NCBI GenBank assembly: GCA_030704615.1
Contig: CM060734.1
Location: 54,576,042-54,640,041, forward strand
DNA: 64,000 nucleotides
Reading direction: 5' to 3'
DNA from: Takakia lepidozioides
Taxonomy: Eukaryota > Streptophyta > Takakiopsida > Takakiales > Takakiaceae
A model generated the notes under the pieces. The model saw only the letters and a program-made list of their open reading frames with translations. It had not been told where the DNA came from and did no database searches. Positions 23,248 through 35,400 of this stretch are shown in pieces. Both the position numbers and the translations under genes were made by a program. Numbering within the stretch: position 1 is the stretch's first letter; every line of letters begins with the position of its first letter.

Positions 23248-26200
23248 ATGACGGTCTTCACAGTTATGCCCGCTGGACTCCCAGCTGCATGTTGGCGCTC
23301 CGTGGCAATGGCTATGCCAAAACCTTTGCAGTTTTCACCACCACTTAGCTCTCCCGACACTTCTTCTCTTGGCCCTTCTAGCTTTCTCTGTCGGTCTCTT
23401 TCATTGCCTATTCTAGGTCCTCAGAGCGAGCAACGGATATCTTGGTCCAATCATGGATTTCCTAGTGAATTCCAAGTCTCTATGCATCCGCGCACACATA
23501 TGTTTCCCAAAGCATCTGAGTCCGTTGGTTTTCTCCCTGGAGCAAAGTGTCGGTCTAGAATTGCATGTTCAGTGAAGGACAGGGAACATGGAGAGGTGTC
23601 AATACAGAACAATGAGAATGTGGATTATGCAGGGGACGGAAGGGTTGAGGGAGAAGAAGAGAAAGTGGTGCAATTTGATGTGAGTAGCAATTGCGTCAAC
23701 CCGTCTTTCCGGGTCTCGCCTTTTCTACAGCGCTCTGTGGTAATTGCCTTCCCACCATTGAAAGTTTTGAAACCAATGAAAGTAGATTCCATCTCACATA
23801 TGGGTTGTGGTTGGGATGCGAGAGAGCAATAACTGTTGGATTGGCACTAGTCGGGAGGATTTTGGACGCGGCATCGATAGGTGCATGGCTAGACATTTGT
23901 GCCGAAGGGCAGCATAGTCTGAAACTGACGTATGTTTCATTCTTTCCTGCCTACACTTGCTCCCCCACTACCTCTATGGTAGTAACAGTATTTAATGGTT
24001 GTAGAATACAGATGACTGCACCTCTGTATCTCCTAACAGACGCTCGCTATATGATGGACCCAAATGACCTCGGAAAATGGTGCTGAGATAGTGTGCATTT
24101 CAACCCCCCCAAACCCCCAAGGCCCTTAGCTGTATAGGGAGCTTCAATTGGAAGTCCAGTGGTTGGGGCCTGATCAAACCATGGAGGCATGTGATCATTC
24201 ACCTAGAATGGGCTTGGGCTTGGGTACTGTGTAACTACAAACTGTGGATGCAGATATCTGGTCTTTCAGGCTGACAGGACCTGCATGATTATAATTCTTG
24301 CTAGTAGTAGAACGATGGAATGAGGGCTGCACCTCTTAAATCTAACATGCTGAAGGGTGTCCAGAACAAAGACTCTTGACTTACTCTTTTCCTTGGAGTG
24401 TTAAATGCAGGTTAAATCCCTCATGTCATTTTTATGACCTCTAACTGTGATTTAGTCATGGCTCTTGCTACAAAATTGACCTGGGGCTGGAGAAAGACTT
24501 GGATAGAAGCAAGAAGGCCAGAACTGCGTACTGCACTAGAGCTTTTGAGTGTCCAGGTCTGGAGTGAAAATTCAGTTTTGTGACCCATTCAGGGTTTAGG
24601 GTTCAAGCAACATCTAAACCTCAAAATTAAAACCCTAATCTTCAGTCCAATTTTTGGAAGGAAATTACCTAAAGTATTAGATGTATTAGATACAGATTTG
24701 CTTGTGTGTAATTCAGATTAAAGTGCCCACTGGCTGAACCACCGGGGGAACCATTTGGCTTGAGTTGTGAGAAGGATAACCACGACGGCAAGATGCTTCT
24801 GAATATTCTTACTATTGGACTCCATACGAAGTTGGCCTGGTTATGTTTTCACATAGCCAGACCGATCTTAATTTGGCCATAGTTGTCACCTAGTGTGAGA
24901 AGTATTTTGTGTAAGCTTATGGAGCAACTCTCAACTACATGATACTGCCAAAGACAGAAAGTTCTCTCACAATTCAGGCATACTAACAGTGAATTGCACC
25001 CGTCTCTTTCTCCACTTTCGGTTCTAAAACTCGAATATTCTACGGAATCAGTCAATAACTCCAGTGAGAATGCACCTCTCTCTTGTGCTCTCTTTTTTCT
25101 ATTTTACAGCTACGACAAACAATGTCTCATGAGTACATTCTTTTCTATTTTACAGATGTTGGCTGTTTTTTGTAGGATGCAACCAGCTATAAAAAGGTCC
25201 GGATCCTGTTTGTAAGTGAGGGGAATGTGTGTCGCTCGGTCTTTGCGGAGGCCATTTTCAAAGCTCTTCTTCAAGAGCATGGCTTGGAGAACCTTGTCGA
25301 GTGTACTTCAAAGGTACTGTTCTTAGACCTGCAATAATTTTTTTTGTTCTGTTTCCTCTCTCTCCTCGTCTTTTTTCCATCTATGCATTGTTTTCATCAT
25401 GGTTGGTGGCATAGGGGATTGTTTGCCAGTTCACTTGATGTTTTCAGTGCAGATCTAATGTTGAAAGTAGGAGTGTAAGTGATTAGGTTATTCTGATTTG
25501 GTGGCTCAAGATTCCCAAATAGTTAAAGTATTCATGTCTGCATGTTACATATGGGGTGGGTGATGATTGCATGTCAATGAACACATGTAGGTGTATGCGT
25601 GACTTGATGTGGATTCTGTCTGTTGTAGGCTGCAAAGGATTATAATGAGGGAGAGGCACCAGATGGACGTGCAGTGCAAGTAGCTCAGGAGCTAGGCCTA
25701 CAACTGGAGGACGGTGCAGTAGCCCGTGTCTTTGACTGTGCCTCTGATATGGTCTCATCAGATCTCATTCTGGTTATGGATAAGGCAAGCCTCTATCTGT
25801 CTTTTTCCTTGAATGGGGCCTAGTTTTTTGAAACAACACTCAAGAATTGCCTGATCCCTCTGGCTCTCTCTCTATCTTTGACTCTGGCTAACTCCACTCT
25901 TGGAATACTTAATCCTGTCATGGTGTTCAGAAATTGCTTTTAGAGCTACTTGTACATCTCTGTTGGTAAGGCAAGGAGAATGGTACGTCCATGAAGGTTC
26001 ATAGTGCGAACAGGACATTTGATGGCAAACTAATCCATGATATCCTGTGCTGGGCCCTGTAGCAGCAGCATACTAGAGTATATATGTACACCTTCTATAT
26101 GTTGAAGACTTTTGTCTCTCTTGCTTCTTTCACTGCCCTTGATACTAAGAGATCCGTGGGAGATTCAACTGTGTATTCCGGGATACCCAATCTCTCACGG

Positions 26201-28352
26201 AGGTCTTCCATTACGAGGATCCGAAATGCTTGGCAGCTTACCTGCATGAAGAATTGACTATTAGACAATCCCTTGAGCTTTAGTTGCTTTTGGGCTGTTT
26301 GTGGCCCCTCTTTCTTTTTGTTTCTTTCTTCCTCTTGTCCTTTAAGCTCTTTGAGCTTCCTGCGGACGGAATAAAGTACATTTCATTTCATTTCTCTCTT
26401 CCCCCCGCCCCCCCTCTCTCTCTCTCTTTCGTTGAATTGGCCACAAGGCTACGGCAAACAACGTCTTATGAGTACAATCTCTTTCGTTGAATGTGGCCAC
26501 AAAGCTACGGCAAACAACGTCTTATGAGTACAATCTTTCGTTGAATGTGGGCAACCCGAAGACAATATTCATTTCCTGATTCACTGTCCGGGGTTCTATC
26601 ACCAGTGAGACGCCCTCCTCAAATCAATCAAGGGAATTGTGCCTGTACCTCTGTTTACCAACTTTGAAAGTCTCGAGGCTGAGCCAAAAGCCCAGGCCCT
26701 TCTGGGGCCTAGTTATTGGGCAAACCACACACAGCAGATTGATGCTTGTGTGAAGGGATTTCTAGAGGATATCTGGAAAACCCGGATCAATGTTTTATAT
26801 CAAGGTAAGTCTTACTACCGACGTCAGCCTCTGACAGAGGTAGGTTCTGTCCCTTTGTGTTCAACTCAAACTGGGCGCAGGGTCAATGGCCACAAGGCTA
26901 CGGCAAACAACGTCTTATGAGTACATTCTCTATCTATCTATCTATCTATCTCAGTGGGTGGATGCTTGTGTGAAGGGCTTTCTAGAGGAGATCTGGAAAA
27001 CCCGTATTAATTGTCTTTATCATGGTAAGAAGTCATACTACCTGAGTGAACCCCTCACAGTGGTAGTGTCTGTTCCCATTTGTTCAAACTGGGCACGGGG
27101 TCTATGGGCTACAGCAAACATCTTATGAGTACGGTACCTCTCTCTCTCTAGTGTGACTGACTGCGCAACTGTAATGGATTGATTTCCTGCACAGAATGGA
27201 CTCTCAACAAGCTACATTCACAGGTAATGGGAAATGAGCAGGACTTAAGCTGAAAGCTTTCAAAATACAGGAGTTAACGATAGTGTGATGCAATTGTGCT
27301 GGAAGTGATCATCGGTATCTCTGCTGACGGTGCACTGGGGTTATGGGAATTCGCAGTTCAATGCATCAGACGTGTTGAAGGAAGTGACTGTCTATGAGGC
27401 TATTGACAAGGAGGGTCGATATTCCTACAAAGTCCGTCGCCTTGGAGAATTTTGCCGTTCAAGAAAGGTAAATACAGGCTTGCCTTCTGTGTCCAGGATC
27501 TTGGGTATTTTCACATTTTGTGTTTTGACCTTTTCATTCATATGTGGGTTTAGTTATAGTGTTCAAATCTCAATGTACTTGCCCTTGTGTGACCACTCAC
27601 TATATATAGCTAAAGTGCCTCATGCCTTGGCAGATAGAGGACATTGACGACCCTCTCTACGGCAACATGGGGGGTCCAGAGGAGCTGGTAGGCTACTGAT
27701 TCTTCACAAATCCTTGTGGTCCTCATTCCTATCACTGTAATTCTCAGGGAGTTTTTATACTGCAGTCAATACCCTGTTGATTGAAAACTTCTGAACTATC
27801 CCTAGCAGGCACAATGCCCAAAAGGGTTTGTCACAATTAACTACTGCAGTGAGCTTTGAATGGGTTATTAGAGTGTCTTCATAGTCATGCCCTCTGGAGG
27901 TGAAAGGAAGAGGGAGAAACTGCATCATGGCAATTGGTGGTCATCAAGCCGTGGGAGTCACCTGGGTGGATAAATAATAGCCCAGCATGCATACACGCCA
28001 CAACGTCCTCATGACCACCAGTGACTCTCTATACCCATTAGTGTTGGGATGTAAGCAGTCTGCAACCGTAGCTTCATAGAAATGTCATGGAGCGGTACAT
28101 ATTATCTTCTAGTTTCATTGCCCACTTTGAAGAAATTTTTTGCTTATAGTCACTTGGACCCTGTGACATCAGGAGCTGCTGCGAGAAGTGTATGGAGACT
28201 TGCGAGAATCATGTGAGGGCGTCATCCAGTTTCTGTTGGACACAAAATCCAGCTTGCAAGGTCTGGTCACCAGCTGCGCCTCCCCCCGCCCCCCCCAACC
28301 TTCTCTCCTCTTTTCTTCGATGATGCACAACACATGTTTACATATGTATTAA
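23248..28352 (+). CDS. low-molecular-weight tyrosine-phosphatase-like protein, probably plastid-targeted
   Basis: Six exons join in phase 0: 23248-23679, 25176-25313, 25629-25784, 27357-27467, 27634-27687, 28173-28352 (356 residues). Exon 1 is Ser/Pro-rich, uncharged at its start and resembles a transit peptide. Exon 2 has the family P-loop, FVSEGNVCRSVFAEAIF, where canonical LMW-PTPs have C-x-G-N-x-C-R-S; the nucleophile is replaced by Ser. Exon 3 ends SSDLILVMDK, exon 4 has VRRLGEFC, exon 5 has DDPLYG (the Asp-Pro loop with the general acid), and exon 6 has RESCEGV. Intron 3 uses a GC donor (AAG|GCAAGC) and holds LINE fragments. The fold is probably kept; tyrosine phosphatase chemistry is probably not. 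The last exon boundary could differ. Confidence 0.82.
26440..27135 (+). mobile_element. cluster of LINE 3' ends in intron 3
   Basis: Four pieces of the LINE 3' terminus lie in gene orientation: two short terminal blocks (about 26440-26481 and 26493-26536), one longer 5'-truncated copy (about 26547-26923) followed by a CTAT microsatellite (26924-26951), and an older copy (about 26955-27130). Each ends with the CTTATGAGTAC terminal sequence. Confidence 0.85.
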
Positions 28353-30212
28353 ATTAGTTTTCTATCTCTGAGCGTAGTGTAGGTATGCTCTGTGAGTTTA
28401 TATTTGAAGGGACTGAGTTGGTTCACTTATTGTCGTTATCATGGTTGCAAGCCCATTTGACGTTAGTATGGTGCAATCACAGGCAGAGAGTAATGAAATT
28501 GAATAAGCCCTGGTTGTGTTGTAGGTCCAGAGACTCTTAAGCAAGGGATTGGGCACTCCCTGGGCCAGATGGAGTCTCTTGATTGGCTTGTACCACCGAT
28601 GTTGCAACGAACATGAATTGAAATTGTCTGTTGCATTTTGCACAATTGGCATAATCTTTAACCATTTGGATGCAAGAGGTCATCATGAGCAGAGAGAGGG
28701 TCGTTCACTGGGGATGATGGCTTTACGACATCAAGCAATCCTCTGTGGAACCTCAACCCTCAAAAAGCCAACTGCGGAGTTTTTCCCACCAGGGTACTAA
28801 ACTTTTGTAGCTGAGGAGAGAGAGAGTGAGAGGAGAGAACTGAGAGGAGTTGAGAGTTCCAAGAAAGGAGAGTACTGTTTTCAGTTTATATGTAGGGGAG
28901 ACAAAGCAGGCATCAGCCTTGCTAATCATCTTCAAAGGCTTTTAGGGCTTAGCTACAGAGTGATGAGTGTTGTCAATACCTTTCCACATTGGAATTTGGT
29001 CTGCTGGCTGCGTAGGTTTAGCTGTGGGTTGCTGGATCGTAAGAGAGTTTGGTACCTGCATGCTTCCAGTAAGCACCAAGTTTGATATGAAAAAGTGACT
29101 TGGGAGTGATTTGGAATATGGGTGGTTGCTTCTTTGTTAGTTAGTCATATGAGGATGTATTGGTGCTGAGCTGCAGATTAACTCCTTTAGCAAAGAGTAT
29201 TGTTCAAACGTCATTTTTGCAGATTTCCTTACTTCCTTTCTTCCTTTGATTTTCTTACTTTACTCTCCGTGGAGCTCCACATCTTTGTATTCCAAATGAG
29301 GAGAGTGTCATGACTCTCAAATGGTATGTATGAGCGAATGAGATACTAGTTCTGTTGCTTCTCTGATCGAAAGAAACATCTCTCAAATCTTTTACATGCA
29401 TGCAACTTAATAGGGTGTCAATTAGTTTTGGAAAAGTATGTTTCCAACCGGCTTCCTTTTTTTTTTGGTGAAAGGGGGACTTCCATGGCGTCCTGAAGGT
29501 AGTCCAAAATAGTCTTAAGAATAAAGTGAGCCTGAGTTTGGTACCCAGTTTGGACCCGAGTTTCTCATTTCATCCTGGTTAAATTTTTTGTAACCCTAAG
29601 CCAAATGTCCCAATATGTAGCCCAAGTTTCATTTCAAAAAAAATTCGGCCAGTAAGAAGATGGCATGACAAAGTGGACTCTCAGGATGGGAGGTACCATT
29701 AGAAAAAAACATGCGGACCAAACTGCCAGGATGTAGGGAAATGGTCGTGGCGGGAGTTTGGACCCGAGTTTTGTTCCTCTTGGAGGCGGAGGCAGTCAGA
29801 GCTCATCCACTTGCTTGCCATTATCCCCAGTTTTTGATTTGGTGTCCTCTTTTCTGAACTTAGCGGGGTTGGACCAGTGAATTCCTCTCTGAAGCCCTGG
29901 CTACTAAGCACAATTCAGAATACTAGAACTGTGCAAGCCATCCACATAACGGAATAGGGGTGTTTTTTCATGCCCAGTTTTGGCCAAACTCAGGGTTCTC
30001 ATGCAGAGTTTGGGACCCTTTACGAATAACTTTAATAGAAAATAATATTAAAATTATTTTCAGGGGGAGTTAGTTATTTGCTTTGTGCTTGATGTTGTCA
30101 TCTGTTTAGGGTTCTTCAAAACAACTACATTCAAGAAGGTCTTTATCTGTTTTGTATTCAATGATATGTGACATTTAGTTCAGGGTTTTTCATAAACTAC
30201 ATTTTTAAAAAA
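28353..30212. other. intergenic, nothing recognised
   Basis: No conserved domain or RNA gene is seen. A purine-rich AG tract lies around 28815-28850, and a GTTTGGACCCGAGTTT string occurs at about 29550 and 29757. Confidence 0.5.
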
Positions 30213-30420
30213 GGGCACATCGGCTGTAAGTGCACAATGTGTCGCCTTGGTGGTTCGGGGTTCAAACCCGCTGCCCTGCCCTATATGTGGATTGTTTGTC
30301 TGGATGTTGTTCGTCCTGTGTGCTTGCATGGCCCATAAATGAAAGGGGGTTAACCTTTCCTCCTCCTCAAGGGCCTGAATTGTGGGCTGTCGGGTTCTTT
30401 TTTTGTAAAAAAAAAGGACA
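30213..30420 (+). mobile_element. tRNA-derived SINE candidate
   Basis: It starts GGGCACATCGGCTGTAAGTG, which resembles a pol III A box, and has a B box GGTTCAAACCC at about 30259-30269. The body is not tRNA-like, and it ends TTTTTTTGTAAAAAAAAA, as plant SINEs do. Confidence 0.55.
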
Positions 30421-30445
30421 TCCTAAGTCTAGTGTAAATCAAAAC

Positions 30446-31784
30446 TACCGTAGTGGGATAGCCGGTTAGGCAGAGATTAATTCGAAAAAAAAGTGCCTAA
30501 TCAAAATAAATTATTTTTAACAAGAGTGCCTAATTTTCAAAAAATTCTCTAAAAGTGCCTAATGGTATAAAAACTTGAATTTAAATTTACAACAAATATA
30601 AAATAGAAAAAATGAAAATCTAAAATCTAAAAATGATATCCAGTTCTTTTTCTACTTCATACTATATGATACACTAGCTCCAGATAACCTCTTGCATTGA
30701 CTCAACTATCTCATCATAGTTAGCCTTGCATCCAAGCTCTCCTTCAGACTCTAAACTATCATTGAGATTAGGAAGCTCTTCGTGTACGATATGCAGATTT
30801 GCCAAACATCTACTCATGCTATCAACTATCAACCACACTGAGTTTTCATTCAAAACGTCATCCATGGATTCAGTTTTCAATTTTCATCCATGGCAGCGGC
30901 TGGGTTTTCATTTAAAACGTCATCATATGGGCCTCAGTTTTCAATTATCATCCATGGCAGCGTCTGTATATATATATATATATATATTTTGTGATCATTA
31001 TTTTTAGTTGCCTAATTTGATTTGTTTTTATTTTTGTTTTTATTTGTACGGAACGGTTGGATTTTAGCCTTGTAAGACTTTATTAAGATGATGTTAAGAT
31101 GGTAAGGAAAAAATAACCTTACAAGAGCCATGAAGGTAGACAACACAAACTGAAGAGAAAGACCGGACAGCGCCCATAGAAGGAACCAGAAGAGAAGCAC
31201 TAGTAATTGCACACAAAGCTTCACTACACATGAGCCCGGTAACAAAAGAGCTGCAAGGCTAAGCCTAAAGACTAAGAGCATCCCCACTGGTGTCCTTAAA
31301 TGCCACGGCAACGGTACTCCCCGCCCTCGGCCCGTATTTTGGTGCAGGATAGGGGCCCTCGTCAACCCGGCCCCTACCTGCCGAATAGACTAAAAAGCAC
31401 GCCGGCGTGCATTTATGGTGTGCTAGTAAGGCGGTGTCTGCCAAGCGGTCCCTCCGCAGCAAGGCACATCATCAAAAATTACATGTGCAGGGCAGTTCGA
31501 TGGAGTCACCACTGGGGGAGGGGAGTGTTGGAGGCGGCGGGAGGTTACCGTGCAGTGGTGTTTAGTGTACCCCCCGTGGAGATGCTCTAAGAGCAGCACC
31601 AAGATATTACTAAGTTATCTCTACATGCTCCCCAGTTTTCTTTTGGGAGCATCAAAGGATAGAAAAAATTACACATTCAAGATGCCTACTTTGAAAAGCT
31701 TTTCTCAAAAGTGCCTAACTGCCAAATGGCCCCAAAAATAACTATTAGGCAGGCAAGTGCATAACCGGCTATCCCACTGCGGTA
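30446..31784. mobile_element. terminal-inverted-repeat element
   Basis: The 23-bp end TACCGTAGTGGGATAGCCGG(TTA) at 30446-30468 is repeated inverted at 31762-31784 with one mismatch. GTGCCTAA motifs lie subterminally at both ends. The interior is non-coding and contains a TA microsatellite (about 30966-30988) and the MITE at 31276-31587. Confidence 0.7.
31276..31587. mobile_element. MITE, PIF/Harbinger (Tourist)-like
   Basis: The 312-bp element has ends GAGCATCCCCACTGG and, inverted, GAGCATCTCCACGGG. It is flanked on both sides by TAA (31273-31275 and 31588-31590), the target duplication type of PIF/Harbinger elements. Confidence 0.7.
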
Positions 31785-32428
31785 TGTCACACCTTCAAGG
31801 AGATGGTTTGGTGTATGCGTGTCATGACTACTGACGTAATGAGTATAGGGTATGTTGGACGGAGGCCTATGACCGCCCAGGCTACATTTGCCCATGCCTG
31901 GATCGGTGAAGCCATCTCGCCTGCCACCTAAGTAGGTTTGTGCATTTCAAGAAGCAAGCGTGTGAGAATGGAAGCACAATGTTGAATGCCCACAAGCCCT
32001 CTCACCAGGAATGGGTTGCAATGCAAGCCTGGATTGCCCCCAAATGCGCCCCCAGCCGCCATCACTCACTTCACGCCGCTTCTCTCCTGTTCATGCATCT
32101 GCCATAGCCCTTCAAGCTATATAGTGTGCAATTCCTATATCATTGCCAGAAATCGCGTGGGAAGACTCTAGCAACACAAATATGGCCTCTTGGACAACTC
32201 TTCAGGCATGTGGCTGCACTACGCCCCAGCAAAAATTTGAAGATAATCTTCAGACAAACTTGAGCTATTACAGTGCTCTGCAGAATTTTCTTCGGATACT
32301 CTTCTGGCATATCCTGCAGAAATCCTCCGAAATATCACTAATGCACAGGGGAGGGAGAGAGGTTACTTGACTAAGCGCCATAGCGAGCAGTATGTCATGG
32401 CTTTGGTAGCTGCTTCTTGCAAGGCAGC
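31785..32428. promoter_or_regulatory. upstream region of the PPR gene
   Basis: No coding region is seen. It is the presumed promoter and 5' UTR of the PPR gene; no TATA box is assigned with confidence. Confidence 0.35.
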
Positions 32429-35400
32429 ATGACCAACGTTCATCACTGCCTTTGCTTCGCCCACCTGTCCACACCAAGCAAGTCCTCATTACATTGTGAC
32501 AGCGTTGGTTTAGAGTGTCTTTCACATGTTACTCGCAATGGGGCAGCAAGCAAGCATCCGAAGACCAACAACAGGGATGACGAAAGGCTTTGGAAAGAAT
32601 ACTTTTTGAACCCCAGTCAATGGTGGGACAATCGAGGCAGCCAGGTGAATGTCTGTTATTTTACAGAAGAAGCAGAGAAAACATGCATTGAAAAGCTTTC
32701 TTGCAAGTTGTTCCCCCAATACATTTTGAAAATCCTATCAGCAATTCAGTATAGGAACTAGTGTGGTAAGTAGGGTTGGGCCGTTTGCTAGGTATTTTTA
32801 GATTGTCATTGTGAGCTGCTAGCAGCAAGGGCGAGGATCTCTGCATTGTTGTTGCCGAGGCAGGGATGGCTCAAGGAGGCAGGGATGGATTGGGTGTCCA
32901 GATTCATCCAAGAGGGCCAGATTTCAAGCACAAGAGTACCAACGAGGCACTGTGGATTGATAGCCACAAGAAACCTGCATGGGTAGATGGTCAATTGGAA
33001 GCAGCTGCGGCAGCACAGCTGATAAAATCAGACACCTCCACCATGACCAGTGATTTGGACAGAGGACCAAGAGAGAGAGTCCACAAGATCACGTTAGGCG
33101 CTTCTGAGCATTTGAGAACACTATGTGAGGCAGGAAAACTGAAGGAGGCTCTGCAAATTTTGGACCGAGGAGGCATTTTAGCAGATTCACGTACTTACGT
33201 CTGTCTCTTGCATAAGTGCATCAAGTTGAAAGGCCTGGCAGCAGGAAAGCAGGTGCATGCTCACATTGTCAAAAGTGGATTCAAGCCAAGTGTATTTCTG
33301 CACAACACCCTTGTTGACATGTATGTCAAATGCGGGAGCATCGCAGATGCACACCAAGTGTTCAACAACATGCCTGAACGAGGTTTAATCACATGGAATA
33401 TAATGATGTCAGGGTTTACCAAGCATGGATGTGGTAAGAATGCCGTGGAGATATATGAGCAAATGATGCGGGAAGGGGTGAAACCCAATCAGGTCACGTT
33501 TGTTTGTGTTTGCAAGGCGTGTGCGACCCTGGCAGCCCTGGAAAAGGGCAAAGAGGTTCATGCTGAAATCATGAAAACTGGAATTGTGCCAGATGTCATT
33601 CTTAGTAATACCCTGTTGGACATGTATGCGAAATGTGGGAACCTCAAGGATGCGAAGGTAGTGTTTGACAATATGCTGGAACGTGATGTGGTGTCCTGGA
33701 GTGCGATGATCACAGGATATGCCCAGCATGGATATGGTAGGAATGCCATGGAGACCTATGAGCAAATGGTGCGGGAAGGGGTGAAGCCCAACCGGGTCAC
33801 ATTTGTTTGCATTTGCAATGCGTGTGCGGGCCTGGCATCCCTGGAAAAGGGCAAAGAGGTCCATGCTGACATTGCGAAAGCTGGGATTGTGCCAGACATT
33901 ATTCTGAACAATACCCTGGTGGACATGTATGCCAAATGTGGTAGCATTGAGGATGCAAAGAAAGTGTTCAAAAATATGGCTGAACGGGATGTTGTGTCCT
34001 GGAATGCGATGATCGCAGGATATGCCCAGCATGGGTGTGATAAGAATGCCTTGGAGACCTATGAGCAAATGACGTGGGACGGAGTGAAGCCAAACCGGGC
34101 CACGTTTGTCTGTGTTTGCAATGCGTGTGCGGGCCTGGGAGCCCTGGAAAAGGGCAAAGAGGTCCATACTGACATTGTGAAAACTGGAATTCTAGTAGAT
34201 GTGATTCTGAATAATATCCTGGTGGACATGTATGCCAAATGCGGGAGCCTCAAGGATGCAAAGATAGTGTTCGATCGTATGCCTGAGCGAGATGTGGTGT
34301 CCTGGAGTGCAATGATCGCAGGATATGCCCAGCAAGGGTATGGTAGAAGTGCGTTGGAGACCTATGAGCAAATGACCCGGGAAGGGGTGAAGCCAAACCA
34401 GGTCACGTACAATTGCATTTGCAATGCATGTGCAGGCCTGGCATCCCTGGAAAAGGGCAAAGAGGTCCATACTGACATCAGGAAAGCTGGAATTGTACCA
34501 GATGTGATGCTGAACAATACCCTGGTGGACATGTATTCCAAATGCGGGAGCATGGAGGATGCAAAGGAAGTGTTTGACAATATGGCTGAACGAGATGTTG
34601 TGTCCTGGAGTGCAATGATTGCAGGATATGCCCAACATGGGCATGACAGGAATGCCTTGGAGACCTATGAGCAAATGATGCGGGAAGGAGTGAAGCCCAA
34701 CCGGGCGTCGTTTGTCTGCCTTTGCCATGCATGTGCGGGCCTGGCATCCCTGGAAAGGGGCAAAGCAGTCCATGCTGACATCATGAAAGCTGGAATAGTA
34801 CCAGATGTGATTCTGAACAATACCCTGGTGGACATGTATGCCAAATGCGGGAGCCTCAAGGATGCAAAGGTAGTGTTTGACAATATGCCTGAACGAGATG
34901 TGGTGTCCTGGAGTGTGATGATCACAGGATATACCCAGCATGGCTATGCTAGCAATGCCTTGGAGACCTATGAGCAAATGATACGGGAAGGGGTGAAGCC
35001 CAACCGGGTCACGTTTGTTGGCATTTGCAATGCATGTGCAGGCCTGGCATCCCTGGAAAAGGGCAAGGAGGTCCATACTGACTTCATGAAAGCTGGAATA
35101 GTACCAGATGTGATTCTGAACAATACCCTGGTGGACATGTATGCTAAATGCGGGAGCATGGAGGATGCAAAGGAAGTGTTTGACAACATGGCTGAACGAG
35201 ATGTTGTGTCCTGGAGTGCAATGATCACCGGATATGCCCAGGGTGGTCATGGTAGGAACGCGTGGGAGACCTATGAGCAAATGACGCAAGCAGGGGTCAA
35301 GTCCAACCGGGTCACGTTTGTTTGCATCTGCAATGCCTGTGCGGGCCTGGCATCCTTGGAAAAGGGCAAAGAGGTCCATACTGACATCATGAAAGCTGGA

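Noticed and set aside
27195-27223. Small exon in the phosphatase-like gene between CACAG and GTAATG
   Set aside because: Its 29 bp would break the frame, while direct joining of 25784 to 27357 gives the family sequence MDK-FNASDVLKE.
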